From contig NC_088321.1 of NCBI RefSeq assembly GCF_910592395.1, positions 6,450,001 to 6,514,000 on the forward strand: DNA of 64,000 bases, in the 5' to 3' direction. The DNA is from Lineus longissimus (lineage: Eukaryota > Nemertea > Pilidiophora > Heteronemertea > Lineidae). The notes below the pieces were generated by a model, which saw only the letters and a list, made by a program, of their open reading frames with translations, did no database searches and had not been told where the DNA came from. Positions within the stretch are counted from its first letter, which is position 1. Every line of letters starts with the position of its first letter. A program made the position numbers and the translations under genes. This document shows positions 45,307-55,119 of the stretch, in pieces.

Positions 45307-46614
45307 ATGATCAGTGTTGGATCCTGTGAGTGCACAAAATCCGAACTGGAACTATTTTCCCTCCCACCAACGCTGACTAGCATTGAAAAAGCGCAGCATG
45401 TTGAATATCTACCTTTGGGGTCATTAGATGATGATACGCCAATAGAATTTTTCATCTCTAATCGTGGTGATGAGTACATCGATTTGGCTAAAACGTACCT
45501 TTATCTGGAGGTGAAAGTCACCAAAAGCGATGGCACTAACTTGGATGAAAATGAAAAGGTTGGACCAGTCAACTATTTTTTTCATTCCTTATTTAGTCAG
45601 ATTGACCTGTCATTAAATGGTCAATTAGTCACGTCCTCTAACAACACTTACCCATACAGAGCCTACATAGAAACCTTATTATCGTACGGTCTAGAGGCAA
45701 AGAGGAGTCAGCTACAATCGGCACTTTGGTTTGCCGATGACCCTGGCAAATTTGAGAAAAACGACCCAGCCGGAGCAGACACTAATGGCGGTTTCAAAAC
45801 AAGAGCAAAATTTATAGCGAAAAGCAGACAGTTAGACATGTTTGGAAGGTTACACCTTGATTTATGTCATCAGAGTCGTTACTTGCTGAATGGTGTAGAT
45901 TTGAAATTAAGATTGAATCGTACAAAGAATAATTTCAACCTCATGTCTGATGTAGGCACTGAAGTGACAAAAATAAAGAAAGCTGTTCTTCTTGTTCAAC
46001 AAGTCAAGCCTAACCCTGCTGTATTAACCGCCCATGCAAAAGCTCTTAATACCAGTAATGCTAAGTACCCCATTAGAAGAGTTGAGGTGAAAACATTCTC
46101 AGTTAATGCGGGCACGCAAACTGTGACTCGAGATAACGTATATTTAGGTCAAGTACCAAGGCGAGTAATTGTTTTCATGACAGATAATGCTGCATTGGTG
46201 GGTGCAAAGAATAAAAATCCATTCAATCTTAAACACAATAATCTTAATTTCATAAGCGTTGAAGCAAATAGTCGTACATATCCTGCACAACCATTGACAC
46301 CATCTTTTGGAACAAATAATAGATACATCAGATCATACATGACATTGTTTACAGATACTGGAAAGGTTCACGACGATATTGGCAACGATATTACAAGAGA
46401 AAGTTTCAGAAAAGGGTACAGTCTTTGGGTTTTTGACTTGTCACCAGATAAAGAGGATGGTGATCATGTTCATCTAGTAAAAGAGGGAAACCTTCGACTA
46501 GATCTGAAATTTGAGGAGGCTTTGACAGAAACTACATCCGTTTATGTCTATGCCGAATTCGATAACGTAATAGAAATTGATCGTGCAAGAAATATCATCA
46601 AGGATTTCCAATGA
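45307..46614 (+). CDS. Major capsid protein, double jelly-roll
   Basis: The frame is open from TTG at 45,289, but the first ATG is 45,307, giving 435 residues. Blocks characteristic of the Polinton capsid include FFISNRGDEYIDLAKTYLYL, FFHSLFSQIDLSLNGQLV, YPYRAYIETLLSYG, the long RLHLDLCHQSRYLLNGVDLKLRL and a C-terminal LRLDLKFEEAL. Two tandem eight-stranded jelly rolls are expected, assembling into trimeric hexons. The gene is intact, with no insertion or stop. Confidence 0.93.
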   Translation: MISVGSCECTKSELELFSLPPTLTSIEKAQHVEYLPLGSLDDDTPIEFFISNRGDEYIDLAKTYLYLEVKVTKSDGTNLDENEKVGPVNYFFHSLFSQIDLSLNGQLVTSSNNTYPYRAYIETLLSYGLEAKRSQLQSALWFADDPGKFEKNDPAGADTNGGFKTRAKFIAKSRQLDMFGRLHLDLCHQSRYLLNGVDLKLRLNRTKNNFNLMSDVGTEVTKIKKAVLLVQQVKPNPAVLTAHAKALNTSNAKYPIRRVEVKTFSVNAGTQTVTRDNVYLGQVPRRVIVFMTDNAALVGAKNKNPFNLKHNNLNFISVEANSRTYPAQPLTPSFGTNNRYIRSYMTLFTDTGKVHDDIGNDITRESFRKGYSLWVFDLSPDKEDGDHVHLVKEGNLRLDLKFEEALTETTSVYVYAEFDNVIEIDRARNIIKDFQ

Positions 46615-47061
46615 ATACTTTAGAATTGATTAAAGTAGCAAAATTACACCCGAAATTGCGAAAATATTTCAGGTGTGTATGCCCTAGATCAGATACCTAC
46701 ATTTGTTGATAGTTATCCTTCAGCATACATAATTAATACACATCCAATGAGAAAAGAAGGTGAACACTGGTTAGCTATATGGTTCGATGGTAAGTGCAAG
46801 GCAACATTCTTTGATTCGTATGGTTTACCGCCAAGAAGTAAACTCATCGTTAAATTTTTAAAGAGAAATACTTCCTGGTGGACATACTCCAGCAAAGTTT
46901 TACAATATCCTTTCTCATTGCTTTGCGGTCAATACTGTCTGTACTTCTTGGTGAAAAAATCACTAGGTTACTCTCTAAAGAACATCTTATCCGGATTTCG
47001 AAATGATCTTGAAATTAATGATAAAAAGGTTGTAAGGTTTCTAAAGAGAACATTTGCATAA
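46611..47061 (+). CDS. Adenain-like maturation cysteine protease, one-base frameshift
   Basis: The ATG at 46,611 overlaps the capsid stop (ATGA). The first about 20 codons (KLHPKLRKYF) are in another frame than the rest. One extra base near 46,670 (TTCAGGTG) separates them from the body VYALDQIPTF. The body has the catalytic His in GEHWLAIWF, the acidic residue region FFDSYG and the oxyanion Gln plus catalytic Cys in LCGQYCLYF. This is the C5/ULP1-like protease that trims capsid precursors in adenoviruses and Polintons. If the shift is real, this copy cannot mature virions. Confidence 0.88.
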
Positions 47062-47076
47062 TTCTGTTATCAACAA

Positions 47077-47116
47077 CCAATCAAAGCAAAGAAATGCTTA
47101 TGAAAATTATATAAAA
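47077..47116 (+). promoter_or_regulatory. CCAAT and TATA promoter of the 139-residue gene
   Basis: CCAAT at 47,077-47,081 and TATATAAAA at 47,108-47,116 lie 41 bases before the ATG at 47,157. An ATTTGCAT octamer lies at 47,052-47,059, within the end of the protease gene. These are host polymerase II core promoter elements. Confidence 0.6.
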
Positions 47117-47156
47117 TGAATATGTCTGTTGATAGTTGGATATTAGGCACTAGGTC

Positions 47157-47576
47157 ATGGCACAAGCTCAGTTAACTTGGAACGATAAACGCTCAGTCGA
47201 AGTGATGATGGAGGAAGAACAACATAATGATGGGAAAAAGAAACAGAAAGCTGAGGCCAGGTCTAAACAGAAGTCCGCAAGTATGGTTTTGTACTTAACA
47301 CCGAAGATCATCCTCGCAATTTGGAAGGAAAAGGAGCAAATAAGGATTCAGATCGATGATGGTGAAAAAAAGATAAACATACCACCTGAAGTTTGGAGGA
47401 TTCTTCATTTATCGGCAGAAGCAATAACATTGCTTCTAAGTTTTGTAGAAGGACAAGGTGGAATTGCTGAATATTATGATTCGTATTACAGGACATGTCA
47501 ACAAGGACAAAACCCTGATCATAAAATCTCCTCAGAACTTAGGAATCAGTTATCGATTGCAACTAGTGTGAAATAG
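47157..47576 (+). CDS. Putative PC4-like single-strand DNA-binding protein (small)
   Basis: This intact 139-codon frame has a charged N-terminus (to about 45), then MVLYLTPKIILAIWKEKEQIRIQI and INIPPEVWRIL. The pattern of a strand pair with basic residues, then a hydrophobic helix beginning with P-x-x-W, resembles the PC4/p15 fold used by transcription co-activators and ssDNA-binding proteins. The neighbouring larger gene shows the pattern more clearly. In a self-replicating element with protein priming, an SSB is expected. The assignment is by pattern only. Confidence 0.5.
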   Translation: MAQAQLTWNDKRSVEVMMEEEQHNDGKKKQKAEARSKQKSASMVLYLTPKIILAIWKEKEQIRIQIDDGEKKINIPPEVWRILHLSAEAITLLLSFVEGQGGIAEYYDSYYRTCQQGQNPDHKISSELRNQLSIATSVK

Positions 47577-47640
47577 TTTCAAGGTCAAGGACATATATGA
47601 ATGAGGTCAATCTTTGTTCTACTGACCTCATTAACAGCAA

Positions 47641-47715
47641 CCAATCACAATTCGTTACCCGAATGACGTCGACCAATCACAATCACTCTTTCATCAGTCA
47701 CGTGCAATATATAAG
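47641..47715 (+). promoter_or_regulatory. Compact promoter: two CCAAT, CRE-like, E-box, TATA
   Basis: CCAAT at 47,641 and 47,673, TGACGTC at 47,664-47,670, CACGTG at 47,699-47,704 and TATATAAG at 47,708-47,715. Since transcription normally starts 25-30 bases after TATA, the first ATG at 47,727 may be upstream of the start site, favouring the in-frame ATG at 47,769. Confidence 0.65.
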
Positions 47716-47726
47716 GACAAAACGCC

Positions 47727-48575
47727 ATGAGTGCTCACATTCACTTCAAAACCTGCAAGTGCAAGAGAATGGAGAACGAAACTACCAACAAAAACCACAA
47801 AAACAACACTGAAATGGATAAAGTAATGTCCACCCAGACCAAGTCACCTGCGAAGAATGAAACAATCATGGAAACTCCGAAAGTAACCAGGCGAAGAGGG
47901 GTACGGTCTACAGTCCTCGATCTCTCAAATGCTCCTAGTGCACCAAAGAAGGCAAGGAAAGCTGCAGCGCGTACTCCGTTCAATGAGAGGGAAAAAGAAA
48001 TGCTGCCACAATGCTCGAGTCGTGTAGAACAAGAGACTGAATTGCGGGTCCGATCCGATGAAAGAGGTGTTACATTCTCCTATGGTATGAAATGGATCCG
48101 TCTCAGTAAAACGGGTTTCCTGAATCTGAAGAATCTCGTGGATACCATCGATAAAAGGATCGTCGAAAGTCATGAGGAACGTTGGACTCTGGAGGACCAC
48201 ATATTTGTTCAAACAAGATTCTTTAACAATAAAATGAATGTTGACATTCGCCGTTTTTTCATCAGCAATGACAACGAACCTGAGAAAGATTCCGAAAAAT
48301 CGCAAGCAACTCTTTTCAGGCCGACTAAATGTGGTGTATTCCTGAGCGTCCCTCAATGGAGGGAAATGTCGAGCAAGTTTAAAGAACACACATGTGAGGA
48401 TTCATTGAAAATAACTCCACTCGGTCGACTCACTATTCAGGTACTAGGGCTGTACCTTTCAAAGATCGGTCAAGGTTTCGTGGATCTTGAGTGTGATGGA
48501 TGCCTGAATGATTGGCCTAGTCAAACAGATCATGTTTGCTGCATGCAGGAAGACTTTGCTGAATGTCAGAAATGA
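47727..48575 (+). CDS. Putative PC4-like single-strand DNA-binding protein (large)
   Basis: This intact 282-codon frame has ATGs at 47,727 and 47,769, the latter favoured by TATA position. The N-terminal half is disordered and basic (PKVTRRRGVR, APKKARKAAAR). Residues about 110-225 have DERGVTFSYGMKWIRL, MNVDIRRFFIS and RPTKCGVFLSVPQWREM, which follow the PC4 pattern of DIRxFY then TKxGxxLxxxQW. A Cys/His cluster ends it (CDGCLNDW...HVCC). A role as SSB in replication or as a transcription co-activator is likely by analogy. Confidence 0.6.
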   Translation: MSAHIHFKTCKCKRMENETTNKNHKNNTEMDKVMSTQTKSPAKNETIMETPKVTRRRGVRSTVLDLSNAPSAPKKARKAAARTPFNEREKEMLPQCSSRVEQETELRVRSDERGVTFSYGMKWIRLSKTGFLNLKNLVDTIDKRIVESHEERWTLEDHIFVQTRFFNNKMNVDIRRFFISNDNEPEKDSEKSQATLFRPTKCGVFLSVPQWREMSSKFKEHTCEDSLKITPLGRLTIQVLGLYLSKIGQGFVDLECDGCLNDWPSQTDHVCCMQEDFAECQK

Positions 48576-48931
48576 AACATTCAAAAAGGTGTACAGTACT
48601 GTTTTTTGCAGAGTGAAATTTGTTAGCACTTCATACAGACTTGCATGGGATTACTTAGACTATCATGTAAATATTTACCTGTGGACAATGCCTACACAAT
48701 GCATTTGGAAGACTATTTAGCTCTTGATCATATATGGACTAGTATCGGAATATTATTAATATCACTTTTGTGCATGATAGGAAAAGAGAAGCAAGTTGGA
48801 ATATACTTTTCCTCTTTTTGGTTTGTATAATATGTTTAAAATATGCATGCTGTGCTATGGTTATTTGTTTTTACTAATGCCATTTTTATTATTTTATATC
48901 ATGTACAATGCTTTAACAAAAAATAAAAAAC
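48576..48931. other. Spacer at the right end of the Polinton
   Basis: AT-rich sequence without a credible gene. AATAAAAAACAG at 48,921 may serve as polyadenylation signal for the last gene. Confidence 0.4.
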
Positions 48932-48966
48932 AGTAGCATGGGCTACTTGGGGAAGAATTGTGAACG
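48932..48966 (+). repeat. Internal copy of the Polinton terminus
   Basis: AGTAGCATGGGCTACTTGGG reproduces the left terminus (AGTAGTATATGGGCTACTTG) in direct orientation, 343 bp before the right end. Together with the right TIR it makes the last 343 bp of the element a foldback unit of their own. Confidence 0.75.
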
Positions 48967-49111
48967 ATTGAACTAGTTGCAACACTGATCTTCAAACTCT
49001 ACTTTGATGATGTGACCATGACCTCTACATACCCTATTTTGGATATTTTAACGTTACTCCAATATGGGCCATGGTCATAACCCACTTTGGATATTTCACT
49101 ATATCCAAAGT

Positions 49112-49274
49112 AGGTTACTAGGCCATGACCCACTCTGGAGATTTTACACCATATCCAAACTAGGTCACTAGGTCAGGTCAACTTTCAAACTTCTCATACA
49201 CAAAGTAGGTCAGTAGGTCAGTAGGTCACTAGGTCAAAAGTTCATAATTTTCCCCAAGTAGCCCATATACTACT
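49112..49274. repeat. Right terminal inverted repeat of the Polinton, 163 bp
   Basis: Inverse complement of 30,518-30,680. It ends ATATACTACT and is followed directly by TATATG (49,275-49,280). Confidence 0.9.
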
Positions 49275-49381
49275 TATATGGCAAGTGCAAATATTGGGGA
49301 ATGGGATGTCAGGATTATAAAGCAAGATTGACCAGTCTAATTTATATATCACAAACCTGATAATGTATGTGACTCACTTAC

Positions 49382-49508
49382 GTTTGATATCCCTATGGGC
49401 TATGTGTTTCCCATGGAGGAACTGAACACCACAGAGAATCTGATACGTGTAGCTTCTTAGTTTGTTGTCAGTCAGTGGCTGTCCAGCTATCTTCTTTGTC
49501 AAAGATCC
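49382..49508 (-). CDS. Host protein kinase exon with HRD motif
   Basis: Minus-strand exon of 127 nt with acceptor TTTCACAG before 49,508 and donor GTAAGT at 49,381. It encodes GSLTKKIAGQPLTDNKLRS, YTYQILCGVQFLHGKHIAH and HRDIK, i.e. kinase subdomains V-VIb. The pattern GSL...YTxQILxGVxFLHxxxIxHRDIK is characteristic of MAP3K/STE-type Ser/Thr kinases. It follows the 56,687-56,821 exon in phase 0. The Polinton lies 107 bases downstream in the next intron, antisense to the kinase. This is partial: the DFG exon is not found. Confidence 0.85.
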
Positions 49509-52500
49509 CTGTGAAATTGATATGTTTGAAGGTTATCGAAAAAATCGATTTCACGCAATTTGAACATCGAGGACAACGACATACATTTTATGGTCAATAA
49601 AGGCATTGACTAAGCAACATGTCGTAGTCCGGCAAGTAGAATTTAGCTTTTAAAATGTCAGACGCCCCTTCCAGCAAACCCATTCCAAATCTCCGAGCAA
49701 ACCTGGTACGCTGGGCTTGTTCCGAAACGGTGCTAATGCTCCTATGTACAGAATAACATATCATGGTCCGAGGACACATCAGGAGAGCTATTGCACTAGA
49801 CTGTGTATTCGCCGATATTCTGGTCATTGCATAGCGTGCATCTGGGATAGCGTGCATCCGTGTTGTAGGTTGAAATTGGAAAGAATGGACATAAACAAGA
49901 TAAGGCATATGTTTTAACACTTTTGATTGCCATTTCGGCCGTAAGAAAGTGATATGAATTTGGCACAGTAACGGCCCTCCGGGACCTCACAAACAGCTAT
50001 GCCCGCGATTTTCCAGCGGGTGAATTATTGCTTTAAGGTGACTGTTATTATACAGTATTGGGGCTTATATGGTATGATCCGACCTGGTCATCAGCTGTGC
50101 TCTCATTAAAGATTATTCACAGACATTCAATAATCGGCCAGAGATTATAAGGAAAATATAAAACATAAACTTTGCAGAATAAAGTGTCTTGTTTGCTTCG
50201 TCTGTGGTTTGCCTGATCGGGGAATAAAATCAGCTCGGTGTACATAATTGAAGGTCATCTATACTATAATGCGCGTTGTGGCCGCTAAATAGGAGGCGAT
50301 TTTTGTTTCAAAATTGGGCCTCGGAAATGCGTAGAATTCTTGCAACTTTTGGCTTCGTAGGTGTGGATCATAAGTAAGAGTGTCACTGAGGGTGTCATAC
50401 GTCGAATATCTTGGTGGTTTTGGAATAAATAACAACTTTGTGGAGATGACCTCAACTGGAGAGCTCCAAGTAATCTCTTCGCTGAGAAGTCCATCAGTAA
50501 TCTCTCTGCATTATTACCGTCACGAAAATTGCCGAGCCACCTCCCACTTCCGCGATCAACCAATCAGATGTCATGTTCAAATGGTCACTTCCATGCGCGC
50601 ATCATCCATCATTCAAAATCGACGTCACTGACGCCAGCATGTAAGATGGCGGCGCCCATCTCTGAACATGCTGAAGGAAAAATGCTGCTTTTCCACCTCG
50701 AGACAGCCATTTATTCACAAATAGCTCATCTTAGGACACAATGTACCCAACGGGAGACAAGATTTACGCACACACCGGTAACTTAAACCATCCTGGCGCT
50801 AATGGCTGGCTGATATCGAGTACATCAACAGTCTGCACCATCTTGGTTTTCCGAGAATTGGTTTAGCATTGTGGACGCCTGTACATCATGTACATGGTTA
50901 CATAGTTCCGTTTTCAAGAAGTATTACACTCATGAAAAAAAGTGTTACTCACAAACCAGCACCCCATTTACACCAAACCCACAACATACCTGCACCCACA
51001 CAATCCGATTTTTATACCTCGAACAGCCCGCGCCTCGGGTAGTGCTAGTAATGTTAATTTGTGTTCGTAGTCGTGGAATGTAGGTTATGACTTTTGAACA
51101 CCCACTTGCCTGGTTTTCCCGATAGAGGCGCAACTGTCTGACTATGAAAAATGTGCACCGAGCATTATCCGTGAGTTATATGAAACAGTTTTCAAATAAA
51201 AAAGATGTGTTTTGGCATAAAGAATACAATTCACAAAACATATCCAACTTTTATCCCCATTTTAAGGATTATATTATGTTAGCTCTCCAAGAGGGCAATA
51301 CTTTTTTAATGTTTACTTATTCATATCTTGCATGTATTGTATTGTATTCTTTATGTCAAATTATATCTTTTTTATCCAATGTTTTTTTCATATGACTCAC
51401 GGATAATGCTCAGTGCATACTACAACGACTGCTGAACGATTTTCACATTTTTCATGATGAGACAGTTGCACTCCTATCGGGAAAACCGGGCCAGTGGATG
51501 TTAAAAAGTCATAACCAGGAATTAAGACCACAATTGAGGGGGTAATTTTTTTATCTGCTTGAAACGTACGGGTGGTCATAAAAAGACCATGATGGCGTGT
51601 TTTCTTAAAATTTTTAAACTTCGCCAATATATCGATATTTAACAAAATATTTTCTTATAAAAGCATAACACTTGCATGTATCATCGCAGTTAAAGGCAAA
51701 GCATAGGCACAAAACACTGTGGCATTTTGTTCTCCAAAAGAGCCGCTTTAGGCACCGATCCCCCCCCCCCCCCCAAGTAAATACTAGCCGAAATAACCTT
51801 GAAAATACGCAAAAAGATGCATACCGGGGATGTTCTACTCCTCTTATAACTAGCATCAAGAATTCACAAAGACTAAGAATTTGGAACTTTAGAATTGAAA
51901 AAAAAATCAAATTAAAGCTAACTTTAACTTGCAGTGCATGGTTTGTCAATGCCTGCCTTATGTGCCAAAGATCCCTGTAAAGTAATGTTTGAAATTCACC
52001 AACGATTCTAAACAGTTGGAGCAAATAAAATGAAATCAGAGGACAACATTAGTTTGGAATTACATGTATACATTTAAGTTGCTAAATTGATTGATCAGCA
52101 AAGTTAGTTCACTGGCGATTTGAAATGTATTCAGTTGAAATGATCCGATGCAAACTACATGTATATGCCTCCAAAACATTGAAATTAAAACATTACAATC
52201 ACCACCACACCATAATCTACCACCCAAATGTTGGCTATACGTCCTATATGTTGCCATGATTAGATCACTCATAGCCTGGCTGCACTGATTATTGCTCACT
52301 GTCAATTGCCGTCGAACAAAGATAGGGATGTCTTCAGTACAAAGTAGGGCTTTTTATTACCTGTGGTATTCAAGGTAAAAGTTATTTAAAATTTTAGAAT
52401 CAACTCAGTTGGTGTAGCATTCCAGAACTACGCTTTACCTTCACCAGTGGCCCCCAAAATGGTACAATCAATCAAAAGCGCGCGTTTTGGCTCATTTTAG

Positions 52501-52980
52501 GATGGCCTCATCATTACCCTGGTTCCATTGGTTCAATCACTATTTCACAAAAGTTTAGATAATTTATCCAGCAAAGATATGACATATTCTCTTGATGGAA
52601 ACGCTTCAAAAGTATAGAAATTAAGAATATCAGACTATAACTTTGCAAATCGATATACTCGTGAATACGAGCATTTAGAGATACCCGAGTAGAGTTAACT
52701 TCAGACTGTTACAATGAAGATCTATTGTCTTTCAGTGCTATTCACAGCGAGTGAAGACCCATGTCAGGTCTTTGTCAATGTGTAAATACTCTAGACTCGG
52801 CTCTAAGACACCATGCCAGCAAAAACTAGTGAACCTGCCCACATTATATTTATTCATAACTCTTTTGTGTCATAGGACCAATAGCAATGGTCGGGTTATT
52901 GTGCCATGGTCTGGGAAGCCGTGTCTATTTCATTGACTAGTACCAAGGCCTTGTTCCATGAAGAACGACTGATATAGATA
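49509..52980. other. Kinase intron, mostly unannotated
   Basis: No supported gene. Noted inside: a short similarity to the 5' edge of the HRD exon (acceptor plus GGATCTTTG) at about 51,962-51,985 on the minus strand, a C-run at 51,763, and a CpG-richer stretch near 50,560-50,670 containing AAGATGGCGGC and GACGTC. Confidence 0.5.
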
Positions 52981-53037
52981 GGGTGGGCCCGTAATAATGC
53001 ATTGTACGACAGATAAGGGATGAATACCACATAGGCC

Positions 53038-53183
53038 CTTTTAATCATTGGTCATTGAAATTGATGAGTCCAAATAGGACGAGACAAGATAAGAGTTACG
53101 TGTAGACAGGCTTTTAATCATTGGTCATTGAAATTGATGAGTCCAAATAGGACGAGACAAGACAAGAGTTACGTGTAGACAGG
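53038..53183. repeat. 73-bp tandem duplication
   Basis: Two units (53,038-53,110, 53,111-53,183) starting CTTTTAATCATTGGTCATTG differ by about one base (GATAAG versus GACAAG). They lie just upstream of the transposase remnant. Confidence 0.9.
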
Positions 53184-53188
53184 CTTTT

Positions 53189-54590
53189 ATGATGTTTCGT
53201 GTTGGCACTTTTCGCAATTTTGATCTGGCAGAGAACCGAGGCAATATGGAAGCCCCGGAGCCATTGAAAAAGAGAAAAAGAAGTTACAGTGTATCAGAAA
53301 AACTGCAGTATCTTAGAGATCTAGAAACGGCCCTAGCAAATGGGACAGTCACCAGCCTCCGTCAGTTTGCTGACCACTACAGGATTCCTGTGGAAACGTT
53401 TCGTAGATGGAATAGGGCCGAGCTGGAACTTGACATGCAGGAAAATAACGGTGCTCCACGTAAAGTGACAGCTAAACTGGTTGGGCTGTGGCCAAATGTA
53501 GAAGATGACCTTCATCGATGGTTGCTGCAACAAAGAGAAAAACGTCTGCCAGTAGCCGTTCATGACGTCCAAGAAAAGGGCGATGGAGTTGTTTTAAATT
53601 AGATGGGACGCACTTACGCAAGTTCGGCGCGAGGAAATTGAACAATCTATGCCAATTTTTCATCACTTTCGTGCATCAAGCGGTTGGGTTCACGACTTCA
53701 TGAAAAGAAAGGACGTTTCATTTCGGAAGGTGAACAAGAACACGACAGGTCTTCCTGCGGATGCTGCTGCCAGAGTAAGGGTGTTCAGAGACAATGTTGC
53801 TGAAATCATTCAACAATTCGAAATTGTCCTACAATTCGTGTTCAACATGTACCAAACTTTGGTACTTTGACTGTCGACCACTTTACACCTGCAACACTAA
53901 AGGAATCTAATCTGTTGATGTTAGAACATCCAAATCAAACACCAAATTAGGATGTACCGTGTCATTGTGTGTCACAGCAGCTGGGGATAAGTTACCTGCC
54001 CATATTACATTCCCACGTCGCGGCTTTGTGAGACAGTAGAAAGCACTCGAACAGCAGGATATTCCGGCTAATGTACGTTTCACTTCTTCTGATACTGGAT
54101 GGATGAAGCAGGAAACCATTCGCCACTGGATAGAACACGTGTTTCAACCCCATGTCGAGGTCGACCACTGCGAACAGTTTCTCCTGCTTGTAGACCGCTA
54201 CAGAGTTCACAGGACCGAGGAATTTGGAGGTGACATCACCGAGATGGGAGGGATCCTTGACTTTATTCCTGCGGGATGTACTTCACTTGCACAGCCACTG
54301 AATGTCAGTGTAATGAAATTATTCAAAAATCACGCCAAGAAGGCTTGGAAAAATTGGAAAGTCGAGAATACAGATGAGGAGGGTCGGTGTCTGCCTGTCA
54401 CTACTAGACGTTACAAACATTATCAGCAATGCCTGGGATGCTGCGACTCCTAAAGTTATCGAGAATGGATTCGAGGCGGCGGTGTTCAGGAATGATGACG
54501 ACATTGAGGATGGACCACAAAACTTCGTTAACCTGGATGACGAAAACGCGGGACTGAAGGTTGTTGAAATTGTTGAAGACGAACTCTAGT
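53189..54590 (+). pseudogene. Second pogo/Tigger-like transposase, degenerate
   Basis: Fragments in order: psq-like HTH (LRQFADHYRIPVETFRRWN), CENP-B-like part (FHHFRASSGWVHDFMKR), first DDE block reading FNMYQTLV (Tyr instead of Asp), then after stops TAAGDKLPAHITFP. TSSDTGWMKQETIRHWI, LLLVDRYRVHR (second D intact) and SLAQPLNVSVMKLFK (Asn instead of third D) follow. At least three stops or shifts (53,600, 53,868, 53,946, 54,400 regions). It is related to, but clearly distinct from, the copy at 26,973. I could not identify terminal repeats. Confidence 0.75.
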
Positions 54591-55116
54591 TCCCAGTCGA
54601 TGTCTGAATTCAGTGTAATTCTAAGTTAGAATACAGAGAGTGTATAAGTGAGAATGTGTATTTTTCTTTAATTCGCCCCAGGCTATTTATTGCCAAGGCA
54701 TCTGACCAAGAAATCATTATAAGAATTTTAGTTCAAGGAAGCGATTCAGAAGACTCCGGAGAGGAGCATCCCCGAAAAAGAAAATGGTGACATTCATTTT
54801 GTGACATTCTGTATTGGTTCATTAGTCTTGAACCAAATAATCCATTCAAGCCCGGTCATTGTATCCTAATTCTATATCTTTAAAAGGCCCAATTGAACCT
54901 TGAAGAATAACAGTGTGCGTAACAGTTTATGACAACCATCGACATGGCCTGTGATTTTATAATGACCAACAGCGTGGCTTGCCCGGTGGCTTGTCATTCA
55001 GAGAATCCCCGCACCAATCAAGGCCTATGATGAATCCTAACAAAGAAATAACTATAAATGAGTCTCTGAATAAATATGATGTGGGCAGGTTAACTAGTTT
55101 TTGCTGGCATGGTGTC
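54591..55116. other. Spacer after the transposase remnant
   Basis: No supported gene. It may contain the 3' end of the pogo-like copy, but no TIR pair with the 52,980-53,190 side is convincing. Confidence 0.4.
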
Positions 55117-55119
55117 TTA

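Larger units (their letters stand above)
30518..49274 (+). mobile_element. Polinton/Maverick, full length, 18,757 bp
   Basis: The element starts AGTAGTATATGGGC and ends with its inverse complement. It has 163-bp near-perfect terminal inverted repeats and a 6-bp TATATG duplication. Genes in order: Cys-rich protein (minus), 220-residue protein, spliced Pro-rich protein, polymerase B, packaging ATPase, small basic protein, conserved linker protein, chromodomain integrase, two-helix membrane protein, penton, pX-like protein, major capsid, protease and two PC4-like proteins. The order and 5'-AG ends are those of Polintons. Most genes are intact; single-base shifts affect the protease and one small gene. 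The element lies antisense inside an intron of a host kinase gene. Capsid genes imply virion potential; this copy's activity is unknown. Confidence 0.95.

Noticed and set aside
950-49274. One giant virus spanning both polymerase elements and the Polinton
   Set aside because: The Polinton has its own exact ends and 6-bp duplication. LTR, LINE and pogo remnants lie between, polymerases are of different subtypes and expression signals differ.
52980-54900. Terminal inverted repeats around the second pogo-like transposase
   Set aside because: Only GGCCCTTTTAA-type partial matches were found, with no TA-flanked pair.
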